DNA from: Aquarana catesbeiana
Lineage: Eukaryota > Chordata > Amphibia > Anura > Ranidae
Reading direction: 5' to 3'
NCBI RefSeq assembly: GCF_042186555.1
Contig: NC_133328.1
Span: 57,025,431 to 57,089,430 of the forward strand
DNA length: 64,000 nucleotides
How positions within the stretch are numbered: the stretch's first letter is position 1; every line of letters begins with the position of its first letter. The translations under genes and the position numbers were made by a program. Under the pieces are notes generated by a model. That model was not told the origin of the DNA, did not search any database, and saw nothing but the letters and a program-made list of their open reading frames with translations. Shown here one piece after another: positions 20,574 through 33,286 of this stretch.

Positions 20574-22238
20574 GCTATAGGAGGAAGCATCGGCTTATGC
20601 GGCTCCTGCTCCCTGCACAGCTGCCTGCTTCCTCTTCTGTCGGTGCCGGCTCAATGCACGCCAATGCTCTGGGATGGAGGGTCGGCAACCTGTTTATTGT
20701 GATTTGTCAACCCGCAATCCCAGCATGGGCATGTGCTTCCCTGGTCTGAGATCGTGGGCCATCAGAGGGCTCCACAGACCACAGTTTGAGCACCACCGCT
20801 CTAGGGGTTCCTCGAACTGTGGTTGATTGACCTCCTATTTTACGGTGCTTGTATGGTCCCAGGCCAAATGTCACCTGGAAAAGCCAGCAGCATGACAGCA
20901 ATGATTTGTTTAGCTGTCTGTAAGGGTGGCATAATGACAACCACAGTCAAGTTATGCATTCTTCCTACTGACCACATTTTTCCCATTGACCCTGATAAAT
21001 TTGTTTCACTGAGGGTTCCCCCGAGACCTGAACGTTATCCAAGGTTGGGTTCACACCTATGGGAATTGGATGCAAGTTTCTCCACATCCAATTCACATAG
21101 CAGGAGATTGTGACCTGCTCTCTATGGAGCCGGTTCACACATCCTCGCAGCGGCTTCAGTGCTAATTACAGGGGTCCTGTGCGTCTTTTAGGGCTGAAAT
21201 CAGACCTGAAACTGAATGGAGACACACCAGGTTAAAAAAAAAAGTTGTGAAAGGCCCCATTACATCTTTTTAACCAAGTGCAAGAAATCTCCTATAAGGT
21301 TTCCTATTCAAATGAGACAATCTATTCATTTTTAAGCCGTTAATGCATCCTTATTTAATCCACATAGTCAGATGATAATTAGTGATGAGCTCATTAATCA
21401 ACTACACCAAAATGACACCCTCATCATAGCCGCCTGAAGTTACTCAAAGCTTCAAAACGAAGAATTGCCAATTAACTAAAACAATCTGTTCCTGGAACAA
21501 AATAAAAAAAAGAAAAAAAAATATTGAGAAATAAAAATGCATAATCTGCTATTTCAGATCTATCTCTAGTTAGGTTTGGATAAAAGGCAAAACCAATAAA
21601 TGATCATCTATTTGGGTAAACTAGTCAGCCTGAGAAACTGCATAACTGTGCAACAAAGAAAAAGCTGAAAAATTCCCCCCTATTCACCCAACATTTCTCA
21701 GTACCAATACACAGCTAATTTTCTGCTACATCTCTGATAATCTGTTGTGACTCTTTTCTCCAGCATCCCCATCTGATAAGTAAGCCAAGCCATTAATCTC
21801 TATGGCTGGGGGCCAATCCATGCAAACTACACCACCCTACAGCAGAGGCGCTCTGGTTCCCATTAGGCTGTAAACATTTCTCAGCCCTGTACAAGGCGGG
21901 CCTCTGACTTCTTGGATTGGGAGGGGAAGGTACTGTGCTGGAAAGATTTACCCCTGTAAAAACATTAAAAAAAGGTCAGAAAGTCCACTCATTTCACCGT
22001 CAGGGTTTACACCACCAGAGTGCATCTGCACTGCAAAAATAAATAAAATGGCAGAAATCCCTAAAATTTCCCTTGTTAAAATAAGTTAGAACCCATGGAT
22101 GTGAAATAGACCGTCTAATGCAGCATGTTACCCACATGCACTGCAGCACATCACCAATCAATTCCAAATGGGTCCTTCAAATTAACTGTAGGGAGCAAAC
22201 GGAAAAAGGTGTTGCCATTTAAACCAGTTAGTAGGTAC
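20574..22238. other. Intronic sequence with repeat remnants, otherwise single-copy
   Basis: 20690-20880 contains 'ggtcggcaacctg' and 'aggggttcctcgaactgtgg', which resemble hAT-type terminal words. 21041-21260 has a 'gggttcacacctatgg' terminus of the Harbinger-like kind. 21290-22200 looks single-copy, with an AT-rich stretch around 21370-21480 containing several TAAT words. No exon was found. It ends in GTAGGTAC (22231-22238), the duplication of the next element. Confidence 0.35.
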
Positions 22239-22604
22239 TACAGCTGCACGATTCCGGTTAAAATGAGAATCACAATTTTCTTTTGCTTAGAATAAAGATC
22301 ATGTTTCTCTCACGATTCTCGCTGCGTAAAATCATCTTTCACATTATACAAAAAAATAAATAAATAAATAAAATATGGGCTAACTTTACTTTTTCTTAAT
22401 TCATTAAAGTGTTTTTTTTTTTTTAAATTGCGTTTCAAAGACCGCTGCACAAATACAGTGACATAAAATACTGCAGCAACCACCATTTTATTCTCTAGGG
22501 TCTCTGCTTTAAAAAAAAAATTTTTTTTAATATTTATAAATATTAATATAATAGAATATAATATTTATACTGATTTTCAACTTGTAAGCAACAAGTGTCG
22601 GAAA

Positions 22605-23273
22605 AAGGTTTAGTCTTTGCCAATAAGGACCAGGCCTATTTTTCAAACTTGTTGTTTTACAAGTTAAAATTGTTTTTTTTTTTTTCCTAGAAAATTACTT
22701 AGAACCCCCAAACATACATTTTTTTTTTCTCCCATACACCCTAGAGAATAAAATGGTGGTCGGTGCAATACTTTGTCACCTTATTTGCACAGAGGTCTTA
22801 CAAACGCAATTTTTTGGAAGAAAAAAAAAAAAAAACACTTTTTTTTTTTTTTTTTTTTTTTTTTTTATTATTCAAAAAAGGGGGGGGAAGAAAAAACAGT
22901 GAAGTTAGCCCAATATTTATTTTCAGATTGGGAAAGAGAATGTTACGCTGAGTAAATTGATACCAAACATGTCACACTTCAAAATTGTGCCCATTCGTGG
23001 AATGCCGACAAACTTTGACCCTTAAAAATCTCCATAGGTGACGTTTAACAATTTCTACAGGTTACCAGTTTTGAGTTACAGAGGAGGTATTTTCCTATAA
23101 TTATCGCTCTCACTCTAACGATCCCGATGATACCTCACATGTGTGGTTTGAACACAGTTTACATATGCGGCCACGATTTAAGTATGCGTTCGCTTCTGCG
23201 CGCGAACAAGTAGGGACGGGACGCTTTAAATTTTTAATTTATTTTTTCCCCTTTTATTTTAATACTGTCCCTT
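22605..23273 (+). mobile_element. TTAA element family B, nested copy
   Basis: Forward copy with 'ctagaaaattacttagaac', 'acctcacatgtgtgg', 'gtatgcgttcgcttctg' and 'gtgcccattcgtggaatg', each the inverse of blocks in 31315-31971. Poly(A) and poly(T) runs at 22820-22866 give spurious frames. It is non-coding. Confidence 0.5.
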
Positions 23274-24125
23274 TTAACCACTTCAGTAGAGGGTATTTAT
23301 ACACCCTTCCTTCCCAGACCAATTTTTAGCTTTCATCGCTTTCACACTTTAAATGCCAAATTACTCAGTCATGCAACATTGTACCCAAACAAAATTTTTA
23401 TCACTTATTTCATACAAATAGAGCTTTTTGGTTGTATTTAATCACCGCTGGGTTTTTTATTTTTTGCGACTTAAGTGAAAAAAAGAGCAAAAATTTTGAA
23501 AGAAAAAAAAAAAAAAAACACAACTTAGTTTCTATGATAAAATTTTGCAAATAAGTTTTTTTTGTTCATAAAATTGGGCCAAAATTTATACTGCTACATC
23601 TTTGGTAAAAATAACCCAAATTAATGGATATTATTTGGTCTCTGTGAAAGTTATAGCGTCTACAAGCTATGGTGCAAATCATTGAAAATTGATCACATCT
23701 AATGCACTGACGGCCTCTCATTTCTTGAGGCTCTGAAATGTCAGGAAATTACAAATAACCCCCAAATGACCCCTTTTTGAAAAGTAGACAAAGGTATTTA
23801 GTAAGAGGCATGGTGAGTTTTTTTTGAAGTTGTAATTTTTTCCCACAATTCTTGGGAAAATTAAGATTTATTTTTTTTTTTTTCACAAAATTGTCATAAA
23901 AACAAGTTATTTCTCACACACAGCATATGCATACTTCCAGTCGGTTGCCGGTCACGTGGTAAAGAGACATTTTTTTATTGTCTCTTTACACGGATCTGGG
24001 ATGGGCTGTGTCCAAGTGGCCCGCAGGAGAGGCGAGAAACTGAGGACGTCATATGAAGCCCGCCCAGGATGGGAGATCCCATCTGCGGATGTCATATGAC
24101 TATAGCTCGGTATTGAAGTGGTTAA
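23274..24125 (+). mobile_element. TTAA element family A, nested full-length copy
   Basis: Opens TTAACCACTTCAGTAGAGGG at 23274 and closes with ATTGAAGTGGTTAA at 24125, an inverted pair with TTAA at both ends. It shares 'catacaaatagagcttttt' and 'gttatagcgtctacaa' with 53921-54900 and 56043-56941. It abuts family B with no spacer. It is non-coding. Confidence 0.65.
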
Positions 24126-24797
24126 AAAAAAAAAAAAGTATAATGGCGGCGGGCTGTCCGGAAGTGGTTAAGTGTTTAAACTGACCTCATTTACAGACTG
24201 AAGTTCATTCCTTTGATCTAAAATAACACTTTGTTTATTGTTTTCTCCCAGTGCTGACAATGTTGTGATAAGCTGTGCAGGCTGTCTGTTTTTTTTTTTT
24301 TTTTTTTTGTGAGCAGAGAACTCTCTGCACTGAATCGGGAAAATGCTGTACTAAGATCGTGAAGGGGGTTGAATCGGGATCGCAATTTTTTTTTTAACTA
24401 TTAAATCGTGCAGCTCTAGTAGGTACCCCATGATCCGCTCTATAGTACTCAAGATTCCCCCCACAAATCATTGATTGCATTGTGTGGCAAATAGGTGCCC
24501 ATGATTTCTGGCGTAAAGAGCTAGCCCCTTCCGGATGGGTGAACCTCTTGGTTAGTAAGCCCATGACACACCCAGAAAGTCAATGTCTGAAAAGGCTAAG
24601 CACTCACCCCTTCCACGCCAATACATATCAGTACTCAGACCATTCGGCAGGGGTTCGTTCACATCATTGAGCTATGTTGACCTGCATAAAACAAATCCAG
24701 GCTCAAGGCAAAAAAGGAACATAGAAAACATCAACCTGTTGGAATCACTGATTACTCCCGATGTATTTTTTTTTCCCTTCCCAGTGGCACCATCCGT

Positions 24798-25180
24798 CCC
24801 ACTGACACCAATGAGGGGCCACCATTCCCTCCCACTGACACCAATGAAGGGCCACCATTCCCTCCCACTGACACCAATGAAGGGCCACCATTCCCTCCCA
24901 CTGACACCAATGAAGGGCCACCATTCCCTCCCACTGACACCAATGAAGGGCCACCATTCCCTCCCACTGACACCAATGAAGGGCCACCATTCCCTCCCAC
25001 TGACACCAATGAAGGGCCACCATTCCCTCCCACTGACACCAATGAAGGGCCACCATTCCCTCCCACTGACACCAATGATGGGCCACCATTTCTCCCACTG
25101 ACACCAATGATGGGCCACCATTTCTCCCACTGACACCAATGACAGGCCACTATTTCTCCCACTGACACCAACAATGAGGC
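24798..25180. repeat. 33-bp minisatellite, 12 units
   Basis: Units begin CCCACTGACACCAATGA. Starts fall at 24798 and every 33 bp to 25062, then at 25094, 25126 and 25158, so the last three steps are 32 bp. Internal units are nearly identical (GAAGGGCCACCATTCC), while outer units diverge. A length divisible by 3 keeps frames open, producing long meaningless ORFs. Diverged units recur at 32960-33135. Flanking 'gaccacgggttaagcaccc' (25303) resembles a hAT-type terminus. Confidence 0.95.
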
Positions 25181-25447
25181 AAGTGAGTGAATACTATTGA
25201 TGAGGCACTATTCCATGGAAAATGCTGAACACTCTGGGACAAAAGGAACGCCCTCTCACGGGACACATCAGAGTGCTCCGCAGGCCACATGTGGCCTGCA
25301 GACCACGGGTTAAGCACCCCTGGTGTAGACTGGATGTATTTTTGTTTGACCTTTATGAATGGCTTTGTTTTACTGAAATTATTGTTCTTGCAGATTACAA
25401 AAAAGCACCAAGTAAAACGTATCAACTCATTAAAAAAAATTTCCATT

Positions 25448-25486
<39 letters not shown>

Positions 25487-26515
25487 CCTAGCAAATATTT
25501 AAGGTATGAAATGTGTCCCTCAAACTAAAACATTTAGCCCCTGCTCTACAAGATGGCCATGGCTGTGACGTGTGAAATCGGTCAAACATTTCTGTGGACA
25601 GTGACGTCAATTACAGATTTGATACGTGGCTTCCCCCAGCTATTATTTCCTATGCAGGCACTGAGATTCTCAGCACTCGTTTCCTTTGGAGCTGAGCTGC
25701 AAGAAGTCTCCCCTGAACAGGACTCATCGGCCAAGGCAGGCTGGGATTTGTAGTCCCCCTTGTTTAAGCACTTCTTATCTCACACATAAAAATCAAGAAA
25801 CAAAAGGAACGGCTGCTTTTCAAAAAAATACATTTAGCAAAACCCTCCCACCAACCACTTCCTGTTTTAAAACGCAGCACATTTCTGCCGTCACATTCCA
25901 AATGTCTGTGTAATTTACCACCGAGCAAGAGGAATAAACTGAACTCAATGTAGGACTCTTACTATTAAAATCAGCAGAGTCTTAAAGTTTTATGAGAGGA
26001 TTAAATATGAATCTTCTGACTGCTGTTACTGGCTGCAGGCAATGTTCAATCGCAAACTGCGATATATAAAACAGTGAGCTTAAAGTATAAGTAAATTAAA
26101 GTGCACGTTAGTGTTATTTCAAAAGCAATTTTCAATATTTTGAATTCTGCAGCTTTCATTAAATTAATAACTGGAAATCCTGCCATGAAGGTTCTTGCTC
26201 CGGCACTTCCTGTTCTAACAGAGTGACAACTCTCTCTCTGTCACCCCAATTATATTCCTGCCTCCTCTTTGCAATAAGGAGGAAGGAGTATGGTCCTCCT
26301 TTGATAATTGCTGTTGATGCATGAAGGCTCGTTCACACCGGCTTAATATATGAACAATTACCTGGCCAGGGAGCATGTGATGTTGGCACCCCAGCCCGAT
26401 TTTCGGATAGGCTGTTGGGTGCTGCCGCCAACTCCACTAAGAGAAACTGGCAGTGAATCCTTTCAGCTTCACAGCCGGTTCCCTACTGCGCCTGCGTGAA
26501 GAGTGCTACACTTTT
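25181..26515. other. Intronic sequence; single-copy candidate region
   Basis: 25452-25483 is poly(A). 25540-26080 is non-repetitive and compositionally balanced, without exon signature. 26080-26300 resembles 36220-36440 ('aatcctgc.gtgaag', 'ggcacttc'), so it is a repeat fragment. Frames at 25553-25913 have no domains. Confidence 0.35.
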
Positions 26516-27495
26516 TAACTGGCGGAAGGGGGCCGAACTTCAGGGGGACGGCTCGGCGGCTCCGTCTCGAAAGTGGGGAAGGGTACCTGCCAAAAAAAAA
26601 AAAAAAATGTGGGGGGGAAGCAGATAAGCAGAGGTTCCACTGTTGGGTGGAACTTTGCTTTAAAATAGAACTTACAGTGGAGTTCCAGTCTCCTAGCCAA
26701 CATTGCAATAATATTAAGGAGATTTAATTTTTAGTTTTAATTCATCATAAGCATAATGGATATTGCTGCCCATATACACATTGTAACTACTTACATATTG
26801 CCATGTTCTCATTTGTCCCCCTCGATTCCGGCTGCGGCCATGCAGGACGTGGGCAGCTGAAGCCAGCCTGGCTTCATTTCCTGGATTTTGTGCAGTTGGC
26901 TACCCAGCATGCACCTCCAGATCTCACGCCTGCACAGTAATGACACTTTGAGGCAGGTTTTGTTGTTTCAAGGATGCCAAAGGCTTCTGGGATTAAGGAG
27001 ATAGATATCCCAGGAGTCAACTGGCCAGGCTAATAATGTAATTGATTAGGCGGTCATGACCTGTAGTCGCAGGTAACACTGCAAAAAAAATAAAATAAAT
27101 TAAAAAAAAAAAGGGGAGGTACTTTTTAAAGAGTTTACCATTTCAATATCCAAACCCTAATTCATTAGAGGTGCACATTAGAATAAGGGCGATCTCCGAA
27201 GTCTAATATTTAGTAAGCAATCTTAATTAAAATCATCAAATGGCAGAGGAACATACAGAAACAAAGCTCATTTGTTTCATGCTGATCTAGCGCTTAATCA
27301 TAGTTTTTTTTATATTGTGTACCTGTGGGCATAACATTAAAAAATAAATAAATAAAACTGTCCCAAAGCGCACAGTCGACACTTCCAGGTACCTGCACTT
27401 TAGTTAAGCCCTAAAGCCTGGAAAGTGTGCACTGTTATGCAAATAGTGACCACATCCTCTAGAGCTAGCTGATTTCTGCATGTGAACATTATAAA
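26516..27495. mobile_element. TTAA-type element remnants
   Basis: 26516-26690 has a TTAACTGGCGG start, a 'ggtacctgcc' block and 'gttccactgttgggtggaac', all reminiscent of 49255-49730. 26750-27110 resembles family C ('gggcagctgaagcc', 'catttcctggatttt'). Both are too decayed for firm ends. 27120-27495 has nothing recognisable. Confidence 0.35.
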
Positions 27496-27498
27496 AAA

Positions 27499-27500
27499 AA

Positions 27501-27553
<53 letters not shown>

Positions 27554-27564
27554 TACATACACAA
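27499..27564. repeat. (TA)n(CA)n microsatellite
   Basis: TA then CA dinucleotides, ending in tacatacata. Both strands yield simple-sequence frames only. Confidence 0.9.
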
Positions 27565-30415
27565 AAAAGTCAAAGAAAATGGACACTGATGAAAGTATAG
27601 GATATGATACCCACTTCCGTCACGAAGTACTGTAAAGCCCCATAACATCCTGCTTCAAGCATACCACAGTCTTTGCCATGCAAGTACAGCCCAGATTTCC
27701 CCACAAAGAATGGGGCCACCCACACTTTAAGAGCATATCTGAGCGTTACACACCTTGCTTTAAGATGCCGATTAGGCCACAACATACCACGGATACTGCA
27801 TGCCACACTTTGCATTGCAGCACACAGATCATTTACATCTCTGATCCATTACAACGCATATGTGCTACAGAGCGTTCTGGTAGCGTGTTGGAGTGCTGTT
27901 CCAAATGAACAGCGTCACAAGGTGGTACATATGTCACATTTGGACATTTACGCGCTATAAAACACACAATTTTACAGTGAGTTTCCGCAAGGTGTGAATG
28001 GGTCCAAAGGCAGGGTTGCATATCCTCTCGTCTTCAGTCATAGACAAAATTCCCCAGGCTGGAGAGCCATGAATGAACTCCTCCTTATTACATGCGGTTG
28101 CAGCCAGTTACAGGCAGGCCCCTTAAGTGGGTTGTGTTCAGTGGTGCTATTGCCCACCGAAAGTAACAGAAGGTATCATTTTTTTATGTGACTGTGGCAT
28201 GTGTCTTAATCTCCAAAATGCTGATCCAATGCACTGCAACCGAGTGCATTTGCTGGAATAGCGTTTGGTGTCGGTACTGCCCGCTGAACAATTCTTGCTG
28301 TGGTCATGAAGTAAAGCATCGTGGCCGTGGCTTGTGTACAACCTGTCCGACTGCCTAAGTAGGGTGGTTGGGGGGGGACAGTCAAAATGCAGTCACATGT
28401 TTTTACCACCTCTCAACAGCAAGTGTAAGCAAGCACTGGTTGTCAGACCTGCAGTTCTCCTCTGGTGGACTACAGAACACCTCCCCCTCTCCTCATCGAA
28501 AGGGGTAGCCTTCCTTACCACCAGATTTTTTTACATGGCATTCCATGTGCCTTCTGACTTTGGCCTTATTCATTAGCCAGTACTAGAAGCCAAGCAAAGA
28601 AGTGCAATAATCCCTTGCAAGCAACAAAAATTCAGTGAGGGATAATTAGGCCTTAATTGTGGTTGCTAATCTGTTGCACCCTATATTTTATAACGCACGT
28701 TAGGGGCAGATAGAAATCTATAGAACAAATATTTTTTAACTGTATAACTGCAACTGTAGTTGTATAATCAATCTGAATATTTGCCCATAAATGGACTGAA
28801 ATCCAGCCAGTTCTGTAGGGACTGGATAAATTTCGATCCATTTATGGCCATCCCTGTTCAACAGAAGTCGGTCATTAGATCAACTTTTGTCGAACAGGAA
28901 TGTCGGAAATTTCTCGATTAGCGTCTGCAGCTAGGACCCTTTCGCTGCCAGAATACAATGTCCCAGCATGGAGGATTCCTCCATCTACCTTGCTTGTGTG
29001 GATGAAGGAATCCAGTGGGCCAAACTTAAAGCAGTAGCTTGTATTGGTTGTACTTCTCCTATGGATCACAAGAGTGCGGTATGTTCTGCACTCCTGTGAC
29101 CTGTTTTCAGCAGACAGCGTGCCCAAGTCGGCTGACGTCACTATTTAACAGCCAAAATACATTTAAAGAAAGATGGAGGCGGGGGCTGAACACAAATCCT
29201 TAACACATAGCAAGGAATCATCAGTTTTGCCTAATGGCTTGACTTCGCCAGCTCTCTACATATCTGGGCCCCCAAAAAGACAAGGGCCACCCAAATTGAG
29301 AAGTCCATGTAAAAATGAAAAAAAGAGAGCATCAAATGACTGTTTCAAGAGTACAAAATCCTTTATTCTTTTTATCATGCATAACACAAGCCAGCCAACG
29401 CATTTTAGGGGCCTAATCCCCCTTCATCAGGGCTTAGACAAGGTAGCAAAAAGGGGTCAATTGAACTTGAGTCAAAAGCTCTGGATAACACAGAAGAAAG
29501 ACCAGATGTGCGGTTGCACTTCTACTGAGTGATATGCGATTCTTTCTCCTGTCAGGCATACAATGTGCAAATTTCATCTGGTTCCTAATGAGCCAGCCAA
29601 AATTTGCTCAGTGGGTGGCTCTGTTGGCCTCCTAACTCCCCAATATACCTTAAATGAAAAATCCTAGGAGCTGGGTGGAAAATCAGCTGAACATCTACAT
29701 TGTCCAAGCTCTGATGAAAGGGTATGTCTGCAACCGAAACGTGTTAGTTGTCTTTTGCCGTTCTGTTGTTATGACTGATAATATAGGAGTTTAGACTCAA
29801 GACAATCGCTTGGAGCTCACGCTTTTACCTGAACTGCAGAAATAAACCTGTCACTTTGATCGCAAATCGGACCAAAGATTCATGCTACCATTTTTGCGCA
29901 CAAACATACATAATTAATAAAGAAAGCAGAACGGACTGGTTGCTAAGGGCAACAGATGTTTCAGCCATATCCAGCCATGAGGTCAAGTGAAAAATGGATT
30001 GCTGTCATAAGCTGACCCCCAGCCCCACACTCTGTTCCAGCAGGATATATGGAACCAATGGAAATGACTGCCTGTAAATACCATTTCAGTACAACCTGAA
30101 GAACATGGGACATTTCATTTACTTGTTTAAATAGTAAAGTGGAAGAATGTGTCACTCTGAAGCAACTTAATTTTTCACTCCGACTGACAGGCCAAATGCC
30201 AACTTCTCTTCCCAGCTGATGCTTTCTGACATCACAATGAGCCATATACAGGCAGCGTCAGTAAAAACATGATGGAACAAGCTTACAATTCTATTTTCCC
30301 TTTAAAAGGTGGCCAGTAAAAATATAGAAATCAGGCACAAAGACTATAAATATCTGAGCCAGCAAACAGATTTTGAATGAACCCGTCATCGACCTAAAGT
30401 GATCAGTCTAAGGCA
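27565..30415. other. Intronic sequence, no gene recognised
   Basis: No exon or RNA gene was recognised in this 2.9 kb. Two spots carry 'cttcatcaggg' or 'tgatgaaaggg' next to 'acgcattttagg' or 'gaaacgtgtt' (29390-29440 and 29705-29750), a pairing also seen in the hairpin at 30941-31168. 28740-28910 contains repeat-like words shared with 36890-36980. Poly(C) at 30531-30547. Confidence 0.3.
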
Positions 30416-30940
30416 AGGGTCTTCAATCCCTCTAAATAAAGGGCCAATTTACTGTCCTTCAGATGGGCCGGACTGTGACCAGTGGGAGTAAAGAATGCCT
30501 GATGTGTGCGGGGAGTGTCTGTTATCTCACCCCCCCCCCCCCCCCCCAAAAAAAATTAAAAAAAAAGAGCATTAGATCCTTCATCTGAGGGGAGCAACGT
30601 TAATGATTTTGTAATGGTACAGTAACAGCAAGTTAACTGAAGTTATCTTTTTTTAATATTAAAGAGGAACTGCACTCTGGAAGGTGCGCCCCAAAAAAAG
30701 CCACACGAGAGAACAAAGGTCTAGTCATCAGTATTGATAACACTGATAACTCCTCATTATTCACCATATCTTGTTCTGTACTACTCTGTATAGAGGCGGC
30801 CATCTTGGTGGAGGCAGGGCTTTGCTTCCTCGTGTCAAAACCTCCAGTTAGAAGTCCAAAGCAATATTCCCAACACGCTCGTTTTTGGAAATGGCTGAAG
30901 AGTAAGTAGGTGCTGTAGGGTCCTGGGGACAGGAATGTCT

Positions 30941-31168
30941 AGGTCACCAGCACGCCAAGGAACTCCATTAAAAAGGGTCCAACGCTTTAATAAAGGATCA
31001 CATCATAGCAGAAGATAGCAACATTTCAAAGGCACGCAGGACCTGTGACACAAGCCTGATGAAGGGGTCCTGTGTAGCTCCAAAACGTTGCTATCTTCTG
31101 CTGTGATGTGATCCTTTAATAAAGCATTGGTCCGTTTTCAATAAAGTTCCTTGGCATGCTGATGACCT
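30941..31168. repeat. Palindromic element with 82-bp arms
   Basis: Arm 30941-31022 pairs with 31087-31168 at roughly 85-90% identity by eye. The loop holds GCCTGATGAAGGGG and the start of the right arm AAAACGTTGC. It abuts a family C fragment on the left (30659-30900). No coding capacity. It looks like a foldback MITE of unnamed family. Confidence 0.75.
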
Positions 31169-31314
31169 ATTCCTCGCTTCAGAAACGAGATTTTCCTGTG
31201 CTCAGATCCCAATAGTTTGTCCATGCATATAATCTAGCAGGCGCTAAAAAGGTGTGACCTAATGTTTACCTTCCTTGTAATAGGAAAAAAGTGGCACAAT
31301 TTTTTTTTTTTTTT

Positions 31315-31971
31315 TAAAACAGTGTAAAAATAAAAAAATAAATAAAAAAAAAGGTAAAATAAAGAAGAAAAAAAAAAGAAAATTTTAAACGCGTCCCATT
31401 CCGCCAAGCTCGTGTGCAGAAGCGAACGCATACATGAGTAACGCCCACATATGAAAATGGTGTTCAAACCACACATGTGAGGTATCGCCGTGATCGGTAG
31501 AGCAAGAGCAATAATTCTAGACCTAGACCTCCTCTGTAACGCAAAACATGCAACCGGTAGAAATTTTTAAATGTCACCTATGGAGATTTTTAAGGATAAA
31601 AGTTTGTCGTCATTCGAGCGGGCGCAATTTTGAAGCGTGACATGGGTATCAATTTACTCAGCATAACATTATCTTTCACAATATAAAAAAAAAAAATGGG
31701 CTAACTTTACTGTTGTCTTAATTTTTAATTCAAAAATGTAATTTTTTTTTTTTTTTTTTTGAAAAAAAGTGCGCTTGTAAGACCGCTGCGCAAATACGGT
31801 GTGACAGAAGGTATTGCAATGACCGCCATTTTATTCTAGGGTGTTAGGGGAAAAAAAAAATGTATAATGTTTAGGGGTTCTAAGTAATTTTCTAGTAAAA
31901 AAAAAACAAAAAACAGTTTTTAACTTGTAAACACCATATCTAAAAAAGAGGCTCGGTCTTAAAGTGGTTAA
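31315..31971 (-). mobile_element. TTAA element family B
   Basis: Reverse-orientation copy ending AAGTGGTTAAG with TTAA at 31968-31971. Landmarks: 'cacacatgtgaggtatcgcc', 'tagacctcctctgtaac', 'gctgcgcaaatacgg', 'gaccgccattttattc'. It is the best preserved family B copy here, but its left end is obscured by A/T runs. It is non-coding. Confidence 0.6.
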
Positions 31972-32045
31972 GCACAATTGACAATTGCAAATGTTCCCTA
32001 TAATATTGCAAATCTTCACTTTTGGAGTTCAGGTCTGATTTACAG

Positions 32046-32403
32046 GAGTTGTAAAGTCTCGAGGTTTTTCACCTTAATGTATTCTATGCATTAAGGTGAA
32101 AAACATTTTGTGGTGCAGCTGCCCCCCAGAGCCCCCCCCCCCCCCTTTTTACTTACCTGAACCCGAACTTTCCAGCAAAGAAAAAAAAAAAAAAAACAGC
32201 ACAGCAGCTCCAGCTGCTGTCCTTCCCCGCCCGGTGCCCCCATTGAATGCGGCTCTCCGTGGGGGCACTCGATGCAGAGGAGGAGCCAGGAGCGCCGCCA
32301 GGGGACCCCAGAAGAGGAGGATCAGGGCCACCCTGTGCAAAACCCTTGCACAGAGGAAGTATAACATGTTTGTGGGGAAAAAAAAAAACTTTACAATCAA
32401 GTG
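32046..32403. mobile_element. TTAA MITE, decayed ends
   Basis: Left end AGGAGTTGTAAAGTCTCGAGG and right end CTTTACAATCAAGTGC, with the TTAA lost at both. The interior has the family's inverted pair TTTTTCACCTTAATG with CATTAAGGTGAAAAA and the 'ttgcacagaggaagtata' block. Same family as 7460-7908, 44658-45147 and 46432-46893. Confidence 0.6.
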
Positions 32404-33286
32404 CAAAAAATGGTTCTGTTTTATGCATGTATGGGTCCACAGTTGTCACCATCAGCAAACCCGTCTGAGAAATGCCATGCAGCCATCACTGTGGTGCATG
32501 TAGACAGGAGGTGGCTGCAAAGAAGATGTACAAAATCAGCAGCCCTGAGATGCAACAAAGGATAAAAAAAAAAAAAGTTTGAGAGTTTAAATATGGTGAT
32601 TATTTATGATACAGTACATAGTGCTTTAGCAAACTGAAAGACATTCAGTTAGAGTTTCCAGCTTACCTTAAGACAGTGTTTTGTCTTTTTTACTCAATTA
32701 TACTTTTGTTCTTCCGTGGTGGCAAAACCGCATTTAAAAAGGTGACAATTAAACTGATCAGCTAAGAGCTAAACAGGAAGCAAACACCAAAGGAAGAAGA
32801 GCGTTTTCAAAAAGAAAAGTCATACTTAAAATGCAACAAAAAGTTATACTGGAGTGGAGTATGAAGAATAAATGACTGAGGTCTAGGCAAAGTGGTCTCC
32901 AAACTGCGGCCCTTTGCGTGCCTTTATCCAGTCCCTGGGGCACTATTCCTACGAGACACTATACTGCCAGCTGACGCCAACAATGGGGCACCATTTTTCC
33001 CACCGGCGCCAACAATGAGGCAGTATTCCTCTCAGTGATACCAATGATTCCTCCTCCTCCCCCTCCCTCTAATACCAAACATGGCGGCGTTTACTCCCAC
33101 TGATGCCAGAAAAATTTTCACTCCCACTGACCACAGTCTGGCCTGCATAAAGTCTGAAGGACAAAAGGATGGCCCTCCGTTTAGAAACGAATGTACCATT
33201 TTCCTTTGAACCTCTCAGAAGGAGTCGCTGTTTGGCCCACACTTTTCCATCTGGCTCCTTTGCCAAGTCAACTGAAAAGTAGCTTG
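32404..33286. other. Intronic sequence with diverged minisatellite relatives
   Basis: 32404-32890 has nothing recognisable. 32890-33180 has 'gtggtctccaaactgcggccc' followed by degenerate CCCAC(T/C)G(A/G)(C/T)(A/G)CCAA units, the same motif family as 24798-25180, ending 'tctggcctgcataaag'. This suggests a hAT-type element whose internal repeat stayed short here and expanded at 24.8 kb. Confidence 0.4.

Larger units (their letters stand above)
22239..24418 (+). mobile_element. 2.2-kb hAT element with exact 8-bp duplication
   Basis: Starts TACAGCTGCACGATTCCGG and ends AATCGTGCAGCTCTA. GTAGGTAC is duplicated exactly (22231-22238 and 24419-24426). The length comes from later insertions: a family B piece (about 22605-23273), a family A element (23274-24125) and a TTAA remnant to about 24170. 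The hAT-derived parts are 22239-22600 and 24171-24418. No transposase reading frame was found. Confidence 0.8.

Noticed and set aside
19647..20590. Pro/Ser/Leu-rich and Gly/Arg/Glu-rich ORFs up to 277 codons
   Set aside because: Simple translation of the polypurine tract on both strands.
24583..25174. Repetitive ORFs on both strands (120-172 codons)
   Set aside because: Product of the 33-bp minisatellite with period divisible by three; the repeated peptides have no independent support.
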